DNA from: Clostridia bacterium
GTDB taxonomy: Bacteria > Bacillota > Clostridia > Oscillospirales > Acutalibacteraceae
Length of the DNA: 33,744 nt
Direction of reading: 5' to 3'
Assembly (NCBI GenBank): GCA_017461625.1
Contig: JAFTXJ010000012.1
Coordinates: forward strand, 1 to 33,744
The position numbers and the translations under genes are program-made. A model generated the notes under the pieces. It was not told the DNA's origin and made no database searches. It was given only the letters and a program-made list of their open reading frames with translations. Positions 31,837 to 33,744 of this stretch are shown here, piece after piece; within the stretch, counting starts at the first letter, position 1, and every line of letters begins with the position of its first letter.

Positions 31837-33147
31837 ATGAGTTTCAGAGATTTTGCTTTAACACCCCCTATGGGTTGGAACAGTTGGGACTGCTACGGTG
31901 CAGCAGTTAATGAAGAACAGCTTCTTGCCAATGCGGATTATATGGCAGAGCATTTAAAAGATTACGGTTGGGAATATATTGTTTGCGACATTCAGTGGTC
32001 AGAGCCGACTGCAAACAGCTTTTACTATCACTACTTTGCCCCTCTTTGCATGGATGAATATTCACGCCTTATTCCTTCTGTTGAGAGATTCCCCTCTTCA
32101 GCAAACGGAAAAGGCTTTAAACCTATTGCAGATTATATTCACTCTTTAGGTCTCAAATTCGGCATACATATTATGAGAGGTATTCCACGTCAGGCAGCTC
32201 ACCAAAATACAAAAATCAAATGTGAAGGTGTTACAGCAAAAGATATTGCAAAACCATCTTCCATCTGTGCATGGAATCCCGATATGTACGGACTTGAAAC
32301 CCACAAAAAAGGTGCTCAGGAATATTACGATTCTATTTTTGAGCTATATGCTTCATGGGGTGTTGACTACATAAAATGTGACGATATCGCCAATACAGAA
32401 ATATATCCCCACGACCCCTATTCAGCCCGAAAAGAAATTGAGATGCTCAGAAAAGCCATTGACAATTGCGGCAGAGATATGGTTCTCAGCCTTTCTCCCG
32501 GACCTGCTCCTGTATGGGAGCACAAACACCTTGCCGCCCACGCAAATATGTGGCGTATGACAGGCGACTTTTGGGACGAATGGAGCAAGCTTCACGCTAT
32601 GTTTGAGCGTTGCTACACGTGGCAGGAATATGTTCAGCCCGGTGCATGGCCAGATTGCGATATGCTCCCCTTGGGAAAAATTCAGATTACTGAAGAGAAA
32701 CCTGAATACAGAAACCGTTACACACGCTTCACTCACGATGAGCAGATAACAATGATGACCCTTTGGGGTATTTTCCGCTCACCACTTATGATGGGCGGTG
32801 AAATGCGTGAAAACGATGAATTTACCCTTTCACTCCTTCAGAACCGAGAGCTTATTGATATGCTCAAAAATTCAAGCGGAGCAAGGCAGTTCAAGCGTGA
32901 GGAAGTTGACGGCAAAGGCGAAATCATCTGGACATCAAAAGGAGAAAACTGCAAATATATTGCACTTTTCAACACCGATGACAGTGAAAGAGAAATTTCA
33001 TTTGACATCAGCGATATTGCAATCGGTGGTATTAAATACAGTGTTTGGGATATGTGGAAGCACGAAGAATATACAGTAACCGACGACACATTTTCTGCAA
33101 ATGTTAACTCACACGGTGCAAGGCTTTTCAAAATTACAGTGAAATAA
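31837..33147 (+). CDS. GH27 glycosidase, probable beta-L-arabinopyranosidase or alpha-galactosidase
   Basis: Retaining exo-glycosidase of family GH27, cytoplasmic (no signal peptide). It begins with the classic TPPMGWNSWDCYG. The nucleophile is Asp182 in DYIKCDD and the acid/base Asp244 in WRMTGDFWDEW (Arg240 four residues earlier, as in human alpha-galactosidase A). The sugar-binding signature, normally DDxW, reads Asp51-Ile52-Gln53-Trp54; the missing second Asp contacts the galactose 4- and 6-hydroxyl side in alpha-galactosidases. An Ile at this place is what I recall for GH27 beta-L-arabinopyranosidase, whose sugar lacks C6. Its transcript starts at its own promoter. The stop is followed by the left half of a terminator, apparently interrupted by a mobile element. 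Confidence 0.9.
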   Translation: MSFRDFALTPPMGWNSWDCYGAAVNEEQLLANADYMAEHLKDYGWEYIVCDIQWSEPTANSFYYHYFAPLCMDEYSRLIPSVERFPSSANGKGFKPIADYIHSLGLKFGIHIMRGIPRQAAHQNTKIKCEGVTAKDIAKPSSICAWNPDMYGLETHKKGAQEYYDSIFELYASWGVDYIKCDDIANTEIYPHDPYSARKEIEMLRKAIDNCGRDMVLSLSPGPAPVWEHKHLAAHANMWRMTGDFWDEWSKLHAMFERCYTWQEYVQPGAWPDCDMLPLGKIQITEEKPEYRNRYTRFTHDEQITMMTLWGIFRSPLMMGGEMRENDEFTLSLLQNRELIDMLKNSSGARQFKREEVDGKGEIIWTSKGENCKYIALFNTDDSEREISFDISDIAIGGIKYSVWDMWKHEEYTVTDDTFSANVNSHGARLFKITVK

Positions 33148-33149
33148 GA

Positions 33150-33163
33150 AAAAACGCTCGGAA
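33150..33163 (+). terminator. Left arm of a GH27 terminator, right arm missing
   Basis: AAAAAACGCTCGGAA directly after the GH27 stop has the form of the left side of a bidirectional terminator, like the complete one at 28184-28210. The expected partner TTCCGAGCGTTTTTT does not follow. Instead the sequence of a recombinase-encoding element begins. Confidence 0.4.
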
Positions 33164-33181
33164 TTAGCCACAGGTGGCTAA
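33164..33181. other. Interrupted palindrome near a mobile-element end
   Basis: TTAGCCACAGGTGGCTAA: eight-base arms around AG. It lies between the half terminator and the serine recombinase gene. Large serine recombinases use short partly symmetric sites with a two-base core, so this may be part of an attachment site. That role is inference. Confidence 0.3.
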
Positions 33182-33203
33182 GGACAGTTTAGGTGAAATA
33201 TAC

Positions 33204-33240
33204 GGTGTAGTCAGTTACGACTACACCGTGTTTTCATTTT
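33204..33240 (+). terminator. Intrinsic terminator at the recombinase end
   Basis: Perfect 11-bp stem ACGGTGTAGTC / GACTACACCGT with loop AGTTAC, followed on the plus side by GTTTTCATTTTT. On the minus side, directly after the recombinase stop, the following tract is weaker. Confidence 0.75.
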
Positions 33241-33744
33241 TACGAAGCTTTTTTAGTGTAATCTTTCATTTCTTCTTTTGCTTTTTCTAACATATCAGCA
33301 TCAGGGAACTGCATAACACCTACTCCCAAAAAGTGTATTTTTATGGGGACATGTTTCTTTCCGTCTTCTCCTCTTACTCTGTCAAAGACTTCAATCTTAT
33401 CAATGAGCTTATTAACAATGGAAGGTGTTAGCTCCTTTATATCAGTACACTGACGGATGTTGGCAATAAAGTTCCTGACATCAATATTTTCTTGCTGTGC
33501 GGTATTGATAAGCCGTTCGGTATCCTCAACCTTTTGCATTAAATCCTTCTGCTCATTTTCATAATTGGTAAGCATACGTTTATAGCGATCATCAGGTAGT
33601 TTGCCAAGAACATTTTGTTCAAATACCGCCTCAATGAGTTTATCCAACTCTTTAATGCGTTTCTTGTTTTTCTCAAGCTCATACTTTGCTTCTTTGAGAT
33701 TGTTTGCGATGCTCAATCTGTGTTCCTTTGCAAACAAGTAAAGA
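33240..33744 (-). CDS. Large serine recombinase, C-terminal part (runs off window)
   Basis: The reading frame is open to the right edge, so only the last 167 codons or so are present and the true start is outside. The visible part has a coiled-coil (about 60 residues of KEAKYELEKNKKRIKELDKL and LPDDRYKRMLTNYENEQKDL) and a C-terminal domain SIVNKLIDKIEVFDRVRGED with KKHVPIKIHFLGVG, the DUF4368-type ending of TndX/TnpX-like recombinases. These enzymes excise and integrate conjugative or mobilisable elements by serine-mediated recombination. The catalytic domain lies outside. The C-terminus faces the host gene, so the element end must lie in about 33160-33240. Confidence 0.88.
   Translation of the reverse strand, partial: LYLFAKEHRLSIANNLKEAKYELEKNKKRIKELDKLIEAVFEQNVLGKLPDDRYKRMLTNYENEQKDLMQKVEDTERLINTAQQENIDVRNFIANIRQCTDIKELTPSIVNKLIDKIEVFDRVRGEDGKKHVPIKIHFLGVGVMQFPDADMLEKAKEEMKDYTKKAS

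Overview
The window looks like a chromosomal piece from a low-to-moderate G+C anaerobic Clostridia, most likely a gut or rumen Ruminococcaceae/Oscillospiraceae relative. The evidence is two secreted proteins with type I dockerins, a BspA-like leucine-rich repeat protein, ferredoxin-dependent indolepyruvate oxidoreductase, phenylacetate-CoA ligases, a tryptophan T-box, strong AGGAGG ribosome binding sites and consensus SigA promoters. The species assignment is inference.

Layout. 1-198: a compact array of perfect hairpins with a leftward terminator and a leftward promoter, a candidate small structured RNA or REP-like element. 200-1537 (+): a secreted purple-acid-phosphatase-like metallophosphoesterase. 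1577-2389 (-): a membrane-anchored metallophosphoesterase. 2423-8082 (-): a seven-gene pyrimidine operon, pyrC-K-D-F-E-B-I, from one SigA promoter with almost no leader. 8197-10086 (-): a secreted LRR protein with its own promoter and terminator. 10178-12766 (-): murA, walJ-like and rlmH. 13014-15650 (-): a Trp T-box leader, a 12-codon Trp-containing leader ORF, stand-alone trpB and a PfkB sugar kinase. 15693-18956 (-): two tandem dockerin-bearing paralogues, each preceded by a near-identical terminator-promoter cassette. 19086-24494 (-): paaK-iorA-iorB-paaK-ACT, with its own promoter and an intrinsic terminator inside the leader. 24603-26204 (-): an SSS-family transporter. 26317-28181 (+): an amidohydrolase and an RluA-type pseudouridine synthase. 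28213-31665 (-): five small lipoprotein or membrane proteins of unknown function, interspersed with two copies of a ~98-bp palindromic repeat. 31837-33147 (+): a GH27 glycosidase whose active-site signature suggests beta-L-arabinopyranosidase rather than alpha-galactosidase. 33240-33744 (-): the C-terminal end of a large serine recombinase, marking a mobile element that runs off the right edge.

How the genes fit together. The metabolic theme is making pyrimidines and aromatic amino acids from salvaged precursors. The pyr operon covers UMP synthesis from carbamoyl-aspartate onward (no carAB here). TrpB without TrpA, under a Trp-specific T-box, would make tryptophan from free indole and serine. 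The PaaK/IorAB/ACT operon, with a neighbouring sodium symporter, could carboxylate aryl-acetates to aryl-pyruvates or run the opposite way in amino-acid fermentation. No aminotransferase is present in the window to complete either route.

Most worth following up: the T-box plus leader-peptide arrangement at trpB, the leader terminator before paaK, the hairpin array at the left edge, the D-to-I change in the GH27 enzyme, a shared C-terminal amphipathic tail on two unrelated secreted proteins, and what looks like a terminator cut in half at the mobile-element boundary. Several gene starts were moved inward because a strong ribosome binding site lies inside the longest open frame.
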